Translations under genes and position numbers: made by a program
Notes under the pieces: model-generated
What the model was told of the DNA's origin: nothing
What the model saw: the letters and a program-made list of their open reading frames with translations, nothing else
The model's database searches: none
In this document: piece by piece, positions 9,104 to 16,345 of the stretch
Numbering within the stretch: the stretch's first letter is position 1
Layout of the letters: each line of letters starts with the position of its first letter
From: Cyclobacteriaceae bacterium
GTDB lineage: Bacteria > Bacteroidota > Bacteroidia > Cytophagales > Cyclobacteriaceae
DNA length: 36,549 nucleotides
NCBI GenBank assembly: GCA_013140555.1
Contig: JABFSO010000454.1
Coordinates: 1-36,549, forward strand
Direction of reading: 5' to 3'

Positions 9104-10054
9104 GTAGCCCCACTCATTATCAAACCACGCCAGAAGTTTGGCGTGTGTGCCATTGGTAACTTTCGTGAGCGTGCCATCCACCAACGAAGAGTGTGGATTA
9201 CTGAGCACGTCCGATGACACAATCGGATCAAACGTAATGGCTATTGTATTTTTCATTTCAGCTTTTGCTTTGTGGAGGATCAGTTCGTTCAAAGCATCAG
9301 CACTGAAATTATTCTTTAACACCAACGAAATATCTGCCAACGCCCCACAAGGAATGGGCACACGCGTGGACATGGTTTCTATTTTTCCGCTCAAAGCGGG
9401 AAAGATCGTTTCAAGTACAGGCCGGATGTTCACTTCAAAGGGAATGATTGAATGTGCGGCTGCTCTGCCTCTGCGCAATCCTTTATAAGGTGCATCGATT
9501 AATTGTTGTCGTGTAGTGTAGCCCTGAATGACGTTAATGTGCACTGACTCAATGCCGATGGCCTGCTGAACAATATGCAAAAGAGGAGCCACGCAATTAA
9601 TGGTGCAATCGCCCGGAGAAACCAATGTTGAAGGCTGCTGATCATTCACACTCCAAATGGTAGAAGGCAAATCTTTCGAATAGGTAGTGAGTAGAACTTT
9701 CTTTGCTCCCACCTCAACATGTTGCTGCATTTCAGAAGAGTGTGTGAACAGGCCGGTTGCTTCAATCACTATATCAATAGTAAGCTGTTGCCACTTCAGT
9801 TTAGAAATATCCGGTTGCTGGGTGTAGATGATCTCATGCCCATCAATTAAAAATCCATTGGGTGTAGGTTCAATATCGGTGGTGAAAGTGCCGTGGATGG
9901 AATCGTACTTAATCAAATAAATTAAATTTTCTTTGGGCATCAAGTCGTTGACGGCAATCAAATGATGTAGCTGACCGCGCTGGTGTAACACCCGAAAGAG
10001 CGTGCGGCCAATTCGTCCCATTCCATTAATAGCATATCGGGTCATAGCTTCCAT
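9062..10054 (-). CDS. GAPDH-family protein with catalytic His replaced by Gln
   Basis: 330 residues, the usual length for glyceraldehyde-3-phosphate dehydrogenase. The N terminus carries the NAD-binding fingerprint AINGMGRIGR, and the C terminus has the typical WFDNEWGYSNR. The catalytic Cys is kept (Cys150 in SPGDCTINC, where the family has SNASCTTNC). The residue 27 positions later, which should be the catalytic His (C149/H176 in standard numbering), is Gln177 in INVIQGYTT. Standard GapA has TVHAYT or TVHATT here. Other divergent positions include SPGD before the Cys and many non-consensus residues throughout. It is probably not the glycolytic enzyme; it may be a slow or specialised dehydrogenase or a moonlighting paralogue (inference). 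An internal ATG three codons in (10045) is an equally likely start. Confidence 0.85.
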   Translation of the reverse strand: MEAMTRYAINGMGRIGRTLFRVLHQRGQLHHLIAVNDLMPKENLIYLIKYDSIHGTFTTDIEPTPNGFLIDGHEIIYTQQPDISKLKWQQLTIDIVIEATGLFTHSSEMQQHVEVGAKKVLLTTYSKDLPSTIWSVNDQQPSTLVSPGDCTINCVAPLLHIVQQAIGIESVHINVIQGYTTRQQLIDAPYKGLRRGRAAAHSIIPFEVNIRPVLETIFPALSGKIETMSTRVPIPCGALADISLVLKNNFSADALNELILHKAKAEMKNTIAITFDPIVSSDVLSNPHSSLVDGTLTKVTNGTHAKLLAWFDNEWGYSNRLADWLIKMSS

Positions 10055-10197
10055 TTAGTCAGTGCAATTTTACTAAGAATACTGATCGAACGCGCTACCC
10101 ATTTAAATGTTCGTGTTCGTTACTCATAAAAACGGTTAATTACTCATTATCCATTGCATTCGGCTCAAAATCGTCTAACCACAAAAGTATGCTGCCG

Positions 10198-10205
10198 TAT
10201 GTTTG
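10198..10205 (+). promoter_or_regulatory. Bacteroidota-type -7 promoter element (TATGTTTG) before the lipoprotein gene
   Basis: TATGTTTG matches the Bacteroidota sigma-ABfr -7 consensus TAnnTTTG exactly and lies 26 bases before the ATG at 10232. No clear TTTG -33 box is seen about 19-21 bases upstream, so the assignment rests on the -7 element and its position. Confidence 0.45.
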
Positions 10206-10231
10206 CATAACAAAACAAAAAAAACTCCCTC

Positions 10232-10816
10232 ATGAAAAACTGGATCATCCTCACCATTTGTTCGTTCGCTATCATCAGCTGTAGCAAAGACGAAACCGTA
10301 ACACCCACTATTGTTGAATCGCCTCTCAGCACATTTTTATCATCTAAAACAGGTTTGACATTCGACACTTTCAAATCTGACTCCTACTCGCTGGGTTACG
10401 AATTTAAAACCACAGCCGATGGCTCGGTAACAGCTTTAGGTTGCTCTTCAACGGAAGCCGGAACTTTTGCCTTGCAACTGTACCAGGTAGACAGCGTGAA
10501 TAATACCGGAACCTTGGTTGCTTCTGCGTCTATTGATTTAACCGCGAGTGATATTGCCAATCGCAAATTCAATTACAAAACATTGGCGCAAAAAGTAGCG
10601 ATTAGTAAAGGTGTCTATTATCGTGTAACCTATTCTGTAGAAAACAAAACATTTGAGCGTCTTCAGGCATCGAATAATCCATCGATGACTTTTCCCATCA
10701 CATCTGCCAATAAAAAGGTGTTGATCAAAAGAGGTGTGTATGGAGGTGTCAGTTCATTTCCAAATCAGTATTGGGATGTACTGTACATGGCTGATGCGAA
10801 ATTAGAATTTAAATAG
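10232..10816 (+). CDS. predicted lipoprotein, beta-sandwich (DUF4082-like)
   Basis: A 194-residue protein beginning MKNWIILTICSFAIISCSKD. It has a lipobox (IISC, Cys18) followed by SKDE, typical of lipoproteins processed by signal peptidase II. The rest is beta-rich. It reads like a single beta-sandwich, with the pattern LGYEFKTTADGSVTALG near residues 54-70 and a strand pair around LYQVDSVNNTGTLVASASI. This resembles DUF4082-type domains that sit on extracellular proteins; that assignment is tentative. It is a single gene with its own promoter element upstream and a strong terminator downstream. Confidence 0.78.
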   Translation: MKNWIILTICSFAIISCSKDETVTPTIVESPLSTFLSSKTGLTFDTFKSDSYSLGYEFKTTADGSVTALGCSSTEAGTFALQLYQVDSVNNTGTLVASASIDLTASDIANRKFNYKTLAQKVAISKGVYYRVTYSVENKTFERLQASNNPSMTFPITSANKKVLIKRGVYGGVSSFPNQYWDVLYMADAKLEFK

Positions 10817-10839
10817 AGATTTACCATCGCTAACAAAAG

Positions 10840-10867
10840 ACCGAAGGCAACCCCTTCGGTTTTTTTT
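10840..10867 (+). terminator. Rho-independent terminator after the lipoprotein gene
   Basis: A perfect 8-bp stem (ACCGAAGG / CCTTCGGT) with a 5-base loop at 10840-10860 is followed by a run of T at 10861-10867. It lies 24 bases after the stop codon, a textbook intrinsic terminator. Confidence 0.85.
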
Positions 10868-10942
10868 ATGCCTTCAAAAAAAAGAGCTATCGCAATTTTT
10901 CAATTATTTTTTATCTTGAAGACTTAACCCCAAAACCTACCT

Positions 10943-11926
10943 ATGCAAAAAATTTTATCGTATGTACTTTTTGCCATTGGCTTTGTCATTGTGACCGTGG
11001 CCGGATTATTCTTCTATGTAAAATTCGCCTTGCCCAATGTGGGCGAAGCGGAAAACATTACCATTCCTGCAACATCCGAACAGATTGAGCGCGGAAAATA
11101 TTTAGCGAATGCGGTGGCCGTTTGTATGGATTGCCACTCTACCCGCGATTGGTCAAAATTTTCCGGGCCGCTTACTCCCGGCACACTTGGTCAGGGAGGC
11201 GAGCGCTTTGATCACAGCATGGGCCTGCCCGGAATTTTTTATTCTAAAAACATTACGCCTTCCGCTATCAGCCGCTATACCGATGGTGAGCTGTATCGGG
11301 TAATCACCACCGGTGTTACCAAAGAAGGAAGAGCGATGTTTCCATTGATGCCCTATTTGTATTATGGAAAAATGGATAAAGAAGACATTTACGCCATCAT
11401 TGCTTACTTACGCACCATTCCTTCGCTTCAACATGAAGTACCTTCTTCCAATGCAGATTTTCCGGTGAACGTAATCATGAATACCATTCCTACCAAAGCA
11501 CAACCCCAAACAAAGCCTGCTCCCAGTGATATGCTTGCCTATGGCGCATATATGACCAATGCGGCAGCCTGCATGGAGTGTCATACCAAAGTAAATGATC
11601 AGGGGCAAGTAATTCCGGAAGTTGCCTTTGGTGGTGGCCGGGCATTTCAATATCCGGATGGCTCGGTAGTAACATCCTCTAACATTACATCCGATGCTGA
11701 AACAGGTATTGGCAATTGGAGCGAAGAAGCTTTTGTGCAGCGATTCAAAACCTATGCCGATAGTTCATATGTAACTCCGGCTGTTGCAAAAGGAGAATTT
11801 CAAACCGTTATGCCCTGGACAATGTATGCGCAGATGAAACGCGAAGACTTAGTAGCGATTTATAACTATCTAAAAACCGTTAAGCCTATCAACCAAAAGA
11901 TCGTAAAGTTTACTGCTTCGCGCTAA
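10943..11926 (+). CDS. membrane-anchored diheme cytochrome c
   Basis: A 327-residue protein with an N-terminal membrane segment (about 4-26). Two class-I cytochrome c domains follow, each with a CxxCH heme-binding site: CMDCH at 61-65 and CMECH at 210-214. Met-containing axial-ligand regions follow each site, around MFPLMPYLYY (132-141) and VMPWTMYAQM. It should be an electron carrier facing the periplasm, similar to the cytochrome subunits that serve membrane dehydrogenases. No partner dehydrogenase is adjacent, so its redox partner cannot be named. A hairpin terminator follows the gene, making it monocistronic. Confidence 0.88.
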   Translation: MQKILSYVLFAIGFVIVTVAGLFFYVKFALPNVGEAENITIPATSEQIERGKYLANAVAVCMDCHSTRDWSKFSGPLTPGTLGQGGERFDHSMGLPGIFYSKNITPSAISRYTDGELYRVITTGVTKEGRAMFPLMPYLYYGKMDKEDIYAIIAYLRTIPSLQHEVPSSNADFPVNVIMNTIPTKAQPQTKPAPSDMLAYGAYMTNAAACMECHTKVNDQGQVIPEVAFGGGRAFQYPDGSVVTSSNITSDAETGIGNWSEEAFVQRFKTYADSSYVTPAVAKGEFQTVMPWTMYAQMKREDLVAIYNYLKTVKPINQKIVKFTASR

Positions 11927-11937
11927 ATTCTTCTATC

Positions 11938-11981
11938 CCTCTGTGCACCAATAGCAAATGACGCACAGGGGTTATTTCTTT
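11938..11981 (+). terminator. probable intrinsic terminator after the cytochrome gene
   Basis: CCTCTGTGC (11938-11946) pairs with GCACAGGGG (11963-11971), with eight Watson-Crick pairs and one G-T pair. A T-rich stretch (TTATTTCTTT) follows. It starts 12 bases after the cytochrome stop codon. The 16-base loop is longer than usual. Confidence 0.6.
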
Positions 11982-12044
11982 CGCACGAACTTTTTTTGGT
12001 GCAGGGGAAATTACAATGTAGCTTGCGCCCGAATTATCCAACCT

Positions 12045-12269
12045 ATGAGCGCAACAAAGATTATCATCAACAACAACGGTTCTATTAAAGTAGAGGGCGA
12101 TTTTGAAATTGTAGATAGCCAGGGCAATGCCTATGGCCTACAGGGCAGAACAGTCATTGGTCTTTGCCGGTGTGGCCTTTCTGCCAACAAACCTTTTTGC
12201 GATGGCTCGCATAAAGAGAAATTTACACATCAAGCCACGGCTTTCGAATTGCCTCCTCGTAAAGTCTAA
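12045..12269 (+). CDS. CDGSH-type iron-sulfur protein
   Basis: A 74-residue protein with the CDGSH zinc-finger-like 2Fe-2S binding motif: CRCGLSANKPFCDGSH, giving three Cys and one His as ligands. The N-terminal half is a small beta-rich part (SIKVEGDFEIVDSQGN) usual for the single-domain bacterial family. The frame is open further upstream to an ATG at 11958. That start would fall inside the preceding terminator hairpin, and its 29 extra residues do not resemble the family, so the ATG at 12045 is chosen. The likely role is electron transfer or Fe-S handling; the precise function is unknown. Confidence 0.88.
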   Translation: MSATKIIINNNGSIKVEGDFEIVDSQGNAYGLQGRTVIGLCRCGLSANKPFCDGSHKEKFTHQATAFELPPRKV

Positions 12270-12304
12270 TAATCTAAGCCAAACGATTTAATTTAAAATT
12301 AAGA

Positions 12305-12751
12305 ATGAAAAAAATTGTAGAAGCCCGCAAACTGCTGGGTGTAGATAAAGATATTGACCTGAAAGAACTAAAATCGATCTATCGCACATTCATGAAAGAT
12401 TGGCATCCGGATAAGTTTCATGATAATCCTCAAGGGAAATTGGAAGCCGAAGAGAAAAGCAAAAATTTTATAGAAGCGTATCACCTACTGGTGAGCGTAG
12501 CGCCAGAAACCCATGAGTTGCAGTTGGAGCAATATACCAATGTGATTACTACCTCGCGCATTGCCGACTTTCAATACAAATCGCAAACCTTGCAAGTGAA
12601 TTTTGTGGATGGCAGTTGTTACGAATACTTCGGGCTACCCAAAAACATTTATCAAAAGTTGGTTAACTCCGATACACCCGATCGGTTTGCCCGCAGGCAC
12701 ATCTATCATTCATACATTTATCGCAAAACCAGTAAGGCAAACGAAGCATAA
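12305..12751 (+). CDS. J-domain and KTSC domain fusion protein
   Basis: A 148-residue protein. Residues 4-65 form a J domain with the HPD signature intact (His34-Asp36, in DWHPDKF), so it should be able to stimulate an Hsp70 ATPase. After a short linker, residues about 82-143 form a KTSC domain. The KTSC evidence is SRIADFQYKSQTLQVNF, then YEYFGLPKNIYQKL, and a final HIYHSYIYRK. KTSC is a small domain of unknown function, found alone or at the end of lysyl-tRNA synthetases. The fusion to a DnaJ-type module suggests Hsp70 recruitment to whatever KTSC binds (inference). It has no signal peptide. Confidence 0.82.
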   Translation: MKKIVEARKLLGVDKDIDLKELKSIYRTFMKDWHPDKFHDNPQGKLEAEEKSKNFIEAYHLLVSVAPETHELQLEQYTNVITTSRIADFQYKSQTLQVNFVDGSCYEYFGLPKNIYQKLVNSDTPDRFARRHIYHSYIYRKTSKANEA

Positions 12752-12824
12752 TTGATCGGCTCGCGTTCAAATTAGAATTACTGCCCACATTCACGATTCA
12801 TCGAATTTCTGAGGTTCGTGCAAG

Positions 12825-12848
12825 TTTATTCGCAAGAAGGCGAATAAA
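12825..12848 (+). promoter_or_regulatory. perfect 9-bp inverted repeat upstream of the 12904 gene
   Basis: TTTATTCGC (12825-12833) and GCGAATAAA (12840-12848) are exact reverse complements separated by six bases. The repeat lies 56 bases before the ATG at 12904 and 74 after the previous stop. It has no T run after it, so an operator or mRNA hairpin is as likely as a terminator. Confidence 0.4.
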
Positions 12849-12903
12849 ATATTTCCAAAAATCATTACTATTGGTCATTGTTAACCCCAAAAACGTTTAT
12901 ACC

Positions 12904-13269
12904 ATGGCTAAAAAAAAGAAAAAGTTATTGCGCTTCCGCGGGAATGAAGGGAGTGCAATGGATGAAAAAGTAGTGAAGAAGTGGATTCAGCAACACGAAG
13001 ATCACCACGTAACAAAGGCCCATTTCTTTGGTCGCGAGATCATTGAAAAAATATTGCGCCAACCAGACTGTGTGGGTATTCGAATTTATTATGCGCTCGA
13101 TGACGAAGGACAGAAGCAGTTGATTTTAGTTGGAGCCGATGAAAAAGGAAACAACCTATGGCCTAGCACCAAAACCAATCGTAAAAAAGGATTGATGGGT
13201 GATGGTGGCGGAAATACTGTAGCTGATGGATCAACTCCATGCCCACCTAATTGCCCACCAAAAGGCTAA
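12904..13269 (+). CDS. conserved small protein of unknown function with CPPNC tail
   Basis: A 121-residue protein starting MAKKKKKLLRFRGNEGS. Its core (HHVTKAHFFGREIIEKILRQ, then CVGIRIYYALDDEGQKQLILVGAD) matches a pattern I recognise from many Bacteroidota hypothetical proteins. The C terminus ends TPCPPNCPPKG, a Cys-Pro tail also typical of that group and a possible metal or disulfide site. An upstream TTG (12871) in frame is less likely than this ATG. The membrane-protein gene starts four bases after its stop, and the sensor kinase/regulator pair follows, so it probably belongs to the same operon. Function unknown. Confidence 0.75.
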   Translation: MAKKKKKLLRFRGNEGSAMDEKVVKKWIQQHEDHHVTKAHFFGREIIEKILRQPDCVGIRIYYALDDEGQKQLILVGADEKGNNLWPSTKTNRKKGLMGDGGGNTVADGSTPCPPNCPPKG

Positions 13270-13273
13270 AAGC

Positions 13274-13927
13274 ATGGCAGCGGACTATAGACTATTCTGG
13301 ATAGTTGCATGGATCTCAATTTTATCTGCATTGGTTCGATTTTTTATTGGAATAAAAGGATATAATGTTCGAATCATTGGCCTTAAAGTAATATGTGCTT
13401 TTTGCCTTATAGCTTTTTGTTTCGATACATTTTCAACAATGTATCCTCGCTATGCAAATACATCGAATAATATCTATCGATTATTTGAGTTCATCACCCT
13501 GTTGTATGTCTATTACATTATTTGGAAAAATGACAAAAACAGAATAGTCTATCTAATATTAGGATTAGCATATTTACTTTTCTTCGTTGCGGAGTTATTG
13601 CTTTTCTCATCAAAGCAACTTAACGCTTATAGTATTACACTAACGTCTTTTGTTTTTATCGTTTTTGCGGTGCGGTATTTTTATTTGCTAATGCGCGATT
13701 TACCAACCGATCAGATTCAAAGGCTACCCATGTTTTGGATCAATACTGGTGTATTAATCTACTTCGCGGGTAGTCTTTTTTTATTCGCTATGCGCAATTA
13801 TCTTATTTCCGCTTTTCACGATAATCAAACTATTTATTGGAGTGTCCACAATTTTTTGAATATAGTTAAAAACTTACTCTTTGCTGTTGCCTTATGGCAG
13901 GACCTACGGAAACCCAAGCCTATCTAA
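13274..13927 (+). CDS. multi-pass membrane protein of unknown function
   Basis: 217 residues counted from the ATG at 13274, which immediately follows the upstream stop codon; an earlier in-frame ATG at 13226 would lie inside the previous gene and adds hydrophilic residues. About six or seven hydrophobic helices are visible, starting with LFWIVAWISILSALVRFFI and ending with the helix near FLNIVKNLLFAVALW. No enzymatic motif is seen. Its end overlaps the histidine kinase start by 34 bases. That coupling and the membrane topology suggest it is the signal-receiving partner of the kinase, which has only one membrane helix of its own (inference). Confidence 0.75.
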   Translation: MAADYRLFWIVAWISILSALVRFFIGIKGYNVRIIGLKVICAFCLIAFCFDTFSTMYPRYANTSNNIYRLFEFITLLYVYYIIWKNDKNRIVYLILGLAYLLFFVAELLLFSSKQLNAYSITLTSFVFIVFAVRYFYLLMRDLPTDQIQRLPMFWINTGVLIYFAGSLFLFAMRNYLISAFHDNQTIYWSVHNFLNIVKNLLFAVALWQDLRKPKPI

Positions 13928-14688
13928 TTTTTGCCGTTGGCTCATTGGCCATGCTATTCATGGCTGGAGCCATCATCATCTTTGTTGCTTTTTATCAAAA
14001 ACGGATGCTCAATGAACAGCTCCGCAGGCAATCCATGGAGGCCGAATACCAACGTAAGTTGCTCGAAGCCCAACTAGAATCGCAGGAGCGGGAGCGCGCC
14101 CGCGTGTCAAAAGATCTACACGATGATGTTGGACTGATGCTACAAGCGCTTCGCACCACTACCTTGGCGGTAATTCATCAGGCGCCCGAAGAAGACCGTC
14201 AAGAAGTACAACAAATGGTTTCGGAAATTACCGAGTCGGTACGCAGAATTTCCTGGGATTTGATGCCCTCCAGCCTGGAGCGCTTTGGCCTCACAGAAAC
14301 CATTGATGAACTTTGCATGCGCCTTCACAAAAGAGGGTTACCTGTGCATTTCGAATTAGAAGGTGTTGCTATATCTCTAACTAAACGAAACGAAGTGCTG
14401 CTCTATCGGATGACGCAAGAGATGGTGAACAATGCTTTGAAACACGCCAAAGCTTCCTCCATTGATGTGAAATTGCAATGGCATACCGACAAGCTGATGT
14501 TGCAAGTAAAGGATAACGGGGTTGGGTTTGAATTACCCACCAGCGTCAACTACTCCCCCATAGGCAGTGGCCTAGGTTTACTTAGTTTAAAAAGTCGTGC
14601 TGATTTATTGTACGCACAGCTTACCTTTGAAAAAAATTCACCATCCGGCACCGTTATATCCGTAACCCTCCCTCTTCTCCATGGCTAA
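13894..14688 (+). CDS. NarL/DesK-type sensor histidine kinase
   Basis: A 264-residue protein. One N-terminal membrane helix (about 10-33) and a short coiled coil (38-66) lead into a HisKA_3 domain with phospho-acceptor His76 in the RVSKDLHDDVG motif. The HATPase domain has an N box (EMVNNALKHAK), a G1 box (DNGVGFEL) and a G2-like GSGLGLLSLKSRA segment. All residues needed for kinase activity appear present. The only sensory part is the single helix, so input probably comes through the overlapping membrane protein. It overlaps the response-regulator gene by 8 bases, a clear two-component pair. Confidence 0.9.
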   Translation: MAGPTETQAYLIFAVGSLAMLFMAGAIIIFVAFYQKRMLNEQLRRQSMEAEYQRKLLEAQLESQERERARVSKDLHDDVGLMLQALRTTTLAVIHQAPEEDRQEVQQMVSEITESVRRISWDLMPSSLERFGLTETIDELCMRLHKRGLPVHFELEGVAISLTKRNEVLLYRMTQEMVNNALKHAKASSIDVKLQWHTDKLMLQVKDNGVGFELPTSVNYSPIGSGLGLLSLKSRADLLYAQLTFEKNSPSGTVISVTLPLLHG

Positions 14689-15343
14689 AATTGATGTTTG
14701 TGTTGTTGATGATCACCAAATTTTCCGCAAGGCCATGATGCGGTTGCTCAAAACCTTTAAGCGGGTTAATGAGGTAACGGAAGCTGAAAACGGACAAGCC
14801 TGTCTTCAATTTTTAAAACAACAGGCGCAACTTCCACAAGTATTGCTACTCGATTTGGAGATGCCTGTAATGAATGGCGTTGATTGTGCCGAAGCTGTTC
14901 TAAAGAAATATCCCGACATCAAGATCATCATTCTCACCATGCACGATAGTGAAAAGTACATGCTCTACTTGATGGAAATGGGTGTGCATTCTTTTCTCTT
15001 AAAAAATACCGGTCCTGAAGAATTGGAGTTAGCCATTCAGCATGTGGTGGACAATGATTTTTACCACAACGAATTATTGAACAGCGTGCTGCGCAAAGGC
15101 ATTCATCAGAATGGCAAGAAAATGGAGAAACCTGCTTTTGCAAAACTGGCCGACCTCACTGATCGTGAACAAGAAGTGCTACGCATGATCTGTCAGGAAA
15201 TGAGTGTGAAAGATATGGCGCTCAATCTGGGTGTGGCGCCTAGTTCTGTGCAAACCTATAAGACTCGGATTATGGCCAAGCTTGGCATCAAAAATACCAT
15301 TGGGTTGCTGCGCTTTGCCCTCGAAACCGGGCTAATTTTGTAA
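14681..15343 (+). CDS. NarL/LuxR-family response regulator
   Basis: 220 residues. The receiver domain (about 4-120) has the acidic pair Asp10-Asp11, phospho-acceptor Asp58 (LLLDLEMPVMNG) and the conserved Lys in FLLKNTGPEE. The C-terminal LuxR/GerE HTH (about 155-215) is complete: LTDREQEVLRMICQ, then VAPSSVQTYKTRIMAKLGI. It should bind DNA once phosphorylated by the overlapping kinase. The 43-base region right after the gene contains a tandem direct repeat that could be a binding site for this or another regulator (inference). Confidence 0.92.
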   Translation: MAKIDVCVVDDHQIFRKAMMRLLKTFKRVNEVTEAENGQACLQFLKQQAQLPQVLLLDLEMPVMNGVDCAEAVLKKYPDIKIIILTMHDSEKYMLYLMEMGVHSFLLKNTGPEELELAIQHVVDNDFYHNELLNSVLRKGIHQNGKKMEKPAFAKLADLTDREQEVLRMICQEMSVKDMALNLGVAPSSVQTYKTRIMAKLGIKNTIGLLRFALETGLIL

Positions 15344-15349
15344 AACCCG

Positions 15350-15392
15350 CTTGTCGTTTTTTCGCTACAAACTTGTCGTTTTTTCGCTACAA
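15350..15392 (+). repeat. perfect 21-bp tandem direct repeat, 22-bp period
   Basis: Two identical 21-base copies lie at 15350-15370 and 15372-15392, separated by one base. Each begins CTTGTCG and ends CGCTACAA. Each copy has short inverted ends (TTGT ... ACAA). The repeat sits 7 bases after the response-regulator stop and about 140 bases before the next ATG at 15532. A period near two helical turns is typical of regulator-binding sites, but simple slippage duplication is also possible. Confidence 0.7.
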
Positions 15393-15531
15393 GCATTTTT
15401 TCAAAACCGCTTAAACGCTTCAAATTCGCGCTTTTCAGAGCGAGCGTTTTTTCAGCTCTTCAAAAATCAAAATTCCTTTTTTTAATAGTCTGCATCTTCG
15501 GTACGGTTTAGGGTTTTTTAATCACGTACAG

Positions 15532-15873
15532 ATGAAGGTATTGGTAGTTCACCGGCAAGAAGCAGTTCTCGACAGCATCACACAGCAGTTGGCGAAGTGG
15601 CATGTAGAAATTTACAACAACGGACTAGATGCTCTGTTGGCAGCGCGTATTGAAGCATTTGATTTGATCTTATGCGGCAAAGACTTGCCGGTGGTTACCG
15701 GTATCGAAATGGTTCGATCGCTACGAAACTTCGGACTCAACAAATTAACACCTGTCATACTTCTGGCCGATGGCACCGAAAGTGAAGAGCACGCTCGCAT
15801 TTACCAAATGCTGAATGTGAACCTGCTAACCATGACAGAGATTGAAGAAATGAAAAACCTAAATATAGAATGA
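15532..15873 (+). CDS. degenerate receiver-domain protein (pseudo-response regulator)
   Basis: A 113-residue stand-alone protein with a receiver fold pattern: KVLVVHRQE, then FDLILCGKDLPVVTGIEMVRSLR and TPVILLADGTE. The residues that make a receiver phosphorylatable are missing. The acidic pair after the first strand is His7-Arg8, and the phospho-acceptor Asp is Gly49 (LILCGKDLP, where active proteins have LILLDxxMP). No conserved Lys is evident at the end. It is probably a phosphorylation-independent adaptor. Its stop overlaps the next start as ATGA (15870-15873), so it is made together with the TerB-like protein. Confidence 0.75.
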   Translation: MKVLVVHRQEAVLDSITQQLAKWHVEIYNNGLDALLAARIEAFDLILCGKDLPVVTGIEMVRSLRNFGLNKLTPVILLADGTESEEHARIYQMLNVNLLTMTEIEEMKNLNIE

Positions 15874-16274
15874 GTACAATAGCCCCCCCTGTTAACTCAG
15901 CTTATCAACTTGGTTTACTCCATTTTGTACACGTGCTAATGGCTGCCGATGGCATCATTCATCAGCGCGAACAAATGGTATTAGAAGAAATCAAACGCGA
16001 AGAAAATATATCACCCGACTTGTTTAATGAATTCTGCTATTCAATTGTAGGCAAAAATGAATTGCAGGTTTTCAGAGAAGGCGTTGAATTACTCAACAGT
16101 GTGAGTGATCAAGACAGGCTGTGTGCACTGGTTCAATTATACCGGCTTTCAGAAGCAGACGAAAATATTCATGAAGAAGAAGTTCGCTTTTTATTCAACT
16201 CGCTCAAGCATACAAAAGTAGATTTTGAGGATGTGGTGCTGGCTTCTCGTTTGGCTAAAAGCAAAAATATATAG
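15870..16274 (+). CDS. TerB-like (tellurite-resistance/DjlA N-terminal type) protein
   Basis: A 134-residue all-helical protein. It has the TerB-type acidic metal-binding features HVLMAADGIIHQREQMVLEE near the N terminus and YRLSEADENIHEEEVRFLF near residues 91-109. These paired D-G-x-[IV] and E-x-x-E segments are typical of the family. TerB-like domains occur in stress and membrane-associated proteins; their biochemical role is unclear. It is translationally coupled to the degenerate receiver upstream (ATGA overlap), which suggests that the two products work as a pair. Confidence 0.7.
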   Translation: MSTIAPPVNSAYQLGLLHFVHVLMAADGIIHQREQMVLEEIKREENISPDLFNEFCYSIVGKNELQVFREGVELLNSVSDQDRLCALVQLYRLSEADENIHEEEVRFLFNSLKHTKVDFEDVVLASRLAKSKNI

Positions 16275-16314
16275 CAGCCGAAGCTAGGGTGAGATTAGTG
16301 TAAGAGGTCGGCTG
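16275..16314 (+). promoter_or_regulatory. 7-bp inverted repeat between the TerB-like and protease genes
   Basis: CAGCCGA (16275-16281) and TCGGCTG (16308-16314) are perfect complements with a 26-base gap, starting directly after the stop codon. No T run follows, so it is not a clear terminator. Its left arm, extended to CAGCCGAAGC, is identical to the core of the repeat seen near hsdM and may be a degenerate copy of that element. Confidence 0.3.
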
Positions 16315-16345
16315 ATAGAATTCGTAAAGGCATACTGAATATACT

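Noticed and set aside
10165-10374. 69-codon minus-strand frame over the lipoprotein start
   Set aside because: It overlaps the promoter element and signal peptide of a convincing lipoprotein gene and has no protein-like features.
11958-12044. Longer CDGSH protein starting at 11958
   Set aside because: The start lies in the terminator hairpin of the cytochrome gene, and the extra 29 residues do not look like the family.
13226-13273. Longer membrane protein starting at 13226
   Set aside because: The start would lie inside the preceding gene; the ATG at 13274 directly follows that gene's stop and precedes the first membrane helix.
15350-15392. CRISPR array
   Set aside because: Only two copies with a one-base gap; there is no spacer-sized interval and no cas gene.
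15425-15456. Possible terminator (GCGC/GAGCG-type stem before TTTTTT)
   Set aside because: The stem has a mismatch and only four good pairs beyond it, so it cannot be told from chance.
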